Assembly (NCBI RefSeq): GCF_900167535.1
Contig: NZ_FUYE01000009.1
Coordinates: forward strand, 1-64,000
Reading direction: 5' to 3'
Length of the DNA: 64,000 nt
Source: Prosthecobacter debontii
GTDB taxonomy: Bacteria; Verrucomicrobiota; Verrucomicrobiia; Verrucomicrobiales; Verrucomicrobiaceae
Numbering within the stretch: position 1 is the first letter of the stretch; each line of letters starts with the position of its first letter. The translations under genes were made by a program, and so were the position numbers. Shown here piece after piece: positions 62,430 through 64,000 of this stretch. Under the pieces are notes generated by a model, which ran no database searches, had not been told where the DNA came from, and saw only the letters and a list, made by a program, of their open reading frames with translations.

Positions 62430-64000
62430 ATGTTTCCCGAAATCTCCTCTGTCGCACGTTCGCTTGGTATTGCTGATGATCACCTCTCCCTCTATGGACG
62501 AGATAAGGCGAAAGTGTCGCTGAAGGCCCTGGAGAGCCGCCCGCAAAAGGGCAAACTCATCCTCGTCTCCGCCATCACCCCCACACCGGCAGGGGAGGGT
62601 AAGACCACCATGTCCATCGGCCTCGCGCAGGGCTTGAAAAAGATCGGTCAAAGTGTGGCCTTAGCCCTGCGGCAACCTTCCATGGGCCCGGTGTTCGGTC
62701 GCAAAGGCGGAGCCACTGGCGGCGGCAAAAGCACTGTGCAACCGGCAGAGTCCATCAACCTCCATTTTACCGGCGACTTCCATGCGATCACGAGTGCGCA
62801 TAATTTGTTATCCTCGGTCATTGATAACCAGCTCTTCAATCAGCAGACCCACCTGCATCCCGGTGGTGTGCTGTGGAAGCGCGTGCTGGATGTGAATGAC
62901 CGCGCCCTGCGTAGCCTCCGCACCAGTGTAGGCAAGAGCACCGAACGCAGCGCCGGCTTTGACATCACCGCCGCTTCCGAGGTCATGGCCATCCTCTGTC
63001 TCTCCGAGTCCCTGGCCGACTTGCGCGAGCGCCTGGACCGCATCGTCATCGGATTCACCGCCGAGGGTACGCCTGTTTTGGCCAAAGAATGCCACGTCAC
63101 TGGAGCCCTGCTCGCTCTCCTGCGCGATGCCCTCCAGCCCAACCTCGTGCAATCCGTGGAGGGCGTGCCCGCCTTCCTGCACGGCGGCCCCTTTGCCAAC
63201 ATCGCCCACGGTTGCAACTCCGTCCTCGCCACCCGCATGGCCCTCGCCCATGCCGACTACGCCGTCACGGAGGCAGGTTTCGCCTTCGATCTCGGCGGTG
63301 AGAAGTTCATGCACATCAAGTGCCGCCAATCCGGCCTCAAGCCCGAGGCCATCGTCATCGTCGCCACCGTCCGCGCGCTGAAGATGCATGGTGGAGTCGA
63401 GCTGGATTCCCTCACACAGCCGGACCCCGCCGCACTTTCCAAGGGTCTCGAAAACCTCGCCGCCCATCTCGATAGCGCCGCTCAGTTTGGCCGCCCTGTC
63501 ATCGTCGCCATCAACAAGTTCACCAACGACAGCGCCGAAGAGATCGCCCTCGTCCACGACTTCTGCCAAGCCCGCGGCGTGCCCTGTGCCACCGCCGATG
63601 TCTTCGGTCAGGGGGGGGATGGCGCCGTGGAGCTGGCGGAAAAAGTCCTCGCCGCCCTGCCTTCCGAGTCCAAGCCCCTGCCTTATCTCTACGACGCCCA
63701 CGCCCCCGTAGAGGAGAAACTGCACGCCATCGCCACCCGTGTGTATGGCGCCAGTGGGGTCGAGCTCACGGAGGCTGCTCGTGAAAAGCTCGCCCTCTTC
63801 ACCCGCAACCACTTCGGCCACCTGCCCCTGTGCATGGCCAAGACCCAAAACTCCCTCTCCGACGACGCCAAGCTCCTCGGTCGCCCGCGCGGTTTCACCA
63901 TCACCGTGCGCGACTTCGAGATCGCCCACGGAGCCGGCTTCCTCGTCGCCCTCACCGGCACCATGATGCGCATGCCCGCCCTGCCCAAAGTCCCCGCCGC
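62430..64000 (+). CDS. fhs: Formate-tetrahydrofolate ligase (3' end outside window)
   Basis: 523 residues visible of an enzyme usually ~555 long; the end is cut by the window. It makes 10-formyl-THF from formate, THF and ATP. The P-loop is TPAGEGKTT (52-60). Other family blocks: PSMGPVFGRKGGATGGG, NLHFTGDFHAITSAHNLL, VTGALLALLRDALQPNLVQS, PFANIAHGCNSV, EAGFAFDLGGEKFM and VATVRALKMHGGV. ATG 62430 is the chosen start; an in-frame ATG at 62403 would add nine residues. It belongs to one-carbon metabolism and can feed purine synthesis together with purM. A long open frame on the opposite strand here is a coding shadow. Confidence 0.95.
   Translation, partial: MFPEISSVARSLGIADDHLSLYGRDKAKVSLKALESRPQKGKLILVSAITPTPAGEGKTTMSIGLAQGLKKIGQSVALALRQPSMGPVFGRKGGATGGGKSTVQPAESINLHFTGDFHAITSAHNLLSSVIDNQLFNQQTHLHPGGVLWKRVLDVNDRALRSLRTSVGKSTERSAGFDITAASEVMAILCLSESLADLRERLDRIVIGFTAEGTPVLAKECHVTGALLALLRDALQPNLVQSVEGVPAFLHGGPFANIAHGCNSVLATRMALAHADYAVTEAGFAFDLGGEKFMHIKCRQSGLKPEAIVIVATVRALKMHGGVELDSLTQPDPAALSKGLENLAAHLDSAAQFGRPVIVAINKFTNDSAEEIALVHDFCQARGVPCATADVFGQGGDGAVELAEKVLAALPSESKPLPYLYDAHAPVEEKLHAIATRVYGASGVELTEAAREKLALFTRNHFGHLPLCMAKTQNSLSDDAKLLGRPRGFTITVRDFEIAHGAGFLVALTGTMMRMPALPKVPA

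Noticed and set aside
62808-63929. 373-codon open frame on the minus strand
   Set aside because: It is antisense to fhs, whose conserved blocks are unmistakable on the plus strand; the open frame follows from high G+C at third positions.
1-64000. CRISPR arrays, rRNA and tRNA genes
   Set aside because: No regularly spaced direct repeats and no recognisable rRNA or tRNA sequence were seen on either strand.

Overview
The window comes from a member of the Verrucomicrobia, almost certainly the genus Prosthecobacter. The deciding evidence is the cluster at 13216-16914: two genes for bacterial tubulins (btubA, btubB), followed by a gene for a tetratricopeptide 'bacterial kinesin light chain' (bklc). 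This trio is known from Prosthecobacter. The rest of the gene content fits: SHD1-domain secreted proteins, ECF sigma factors paired with or fused to membrane modules, a DUF1080-type kinase fusion, a sulfatase, and many lipoproteins with few Shine-Dalgarno sites. The species cannot be named from the sequence alone.

Layout. 1-2148: the right end of an IS5-type insertion sequence that appears to have cut into a beta-helix lipoprotein gene, then a DUF1080-like lipoprotein. 2382-6201: small housekeeping genes on the plus strand (membrane lipoprotein, MazG-like pyrophosphohydrolase, an unknown small protein, M50 protease, M20 peptidase). 6289-10143: a minus-strand surface-polysaccharide cluster (O-antigen ligase-like protein, glycosyltransferase, methyltransferase). 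10183-12332: an SDR reductase and an aspartate aminotransferase ending in a strong terminator. 12333-13215: a long AT-rich gap with palindromes. 13216-16980: btubA-btubB-bklc. 17391-19539: cysK and a TPR/Pro-rich membrane protein. 19558-23476: rarA on the minus strand, then potA, a toxin-antitoxin pair and potB on the plus strand, with no potC or potD. 23474-23602: an imperfect inverted-repeat element. 23629-28109: hisD, an SHD1 protein and purM. 28110-34579: an EF-hand protein and a 1822-residue subtilase. 34883-42936: a DUF1858/rhodanese pair, an MMPL exporter, a sulfatase with an MFS transporter and a decayed MFS copy, and a HIT protein. 42980-47111: membrane proteins, a flavoprotein with a halogenase motif, and trpC. 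47221-49625: an ExbB/TonB-type operon with an internal duplication. 49789-57551: signalling genes (kinase, ECF sigma factor, SHD1 protein, and an ECF sigma factor fused to a membrane-anchored repeat domain). 57711-62289: rhomboid protease, phosphodiesterase-like protein, small lipoprotein, DUF456 protein, nitroreductase and metallophosphoesterase. 62430-64000: formate-tetrahydrofolate ligase (fhs), cut by the window end.

How the parts work together. BtubA and BtubB are expected to co-polymerise into tubulin-like filaments, with the TPR protein as a binding partner. The ECF and kinase genes form a likely signalling pair. The TonB-like genes and the ExbB-like gene should form an energised envelope complex, but no ExbD gene is adjacent. 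Biosynthetic genes (aspC, cysK, hisD, purM, trpC, fhs) are scattered singly rather than in pathway operons. Apart from the tubulin trio, the points most worth following up are the sigma-membrane fusion, the TonB C-terminal duplication, the toxin-antitoxin pair between pot genes, the halogenase-like flavoprotein beside trpC, and the 129-bp inverted-repeat element. No rRNA, tRNA or CRISPR array was recognised.
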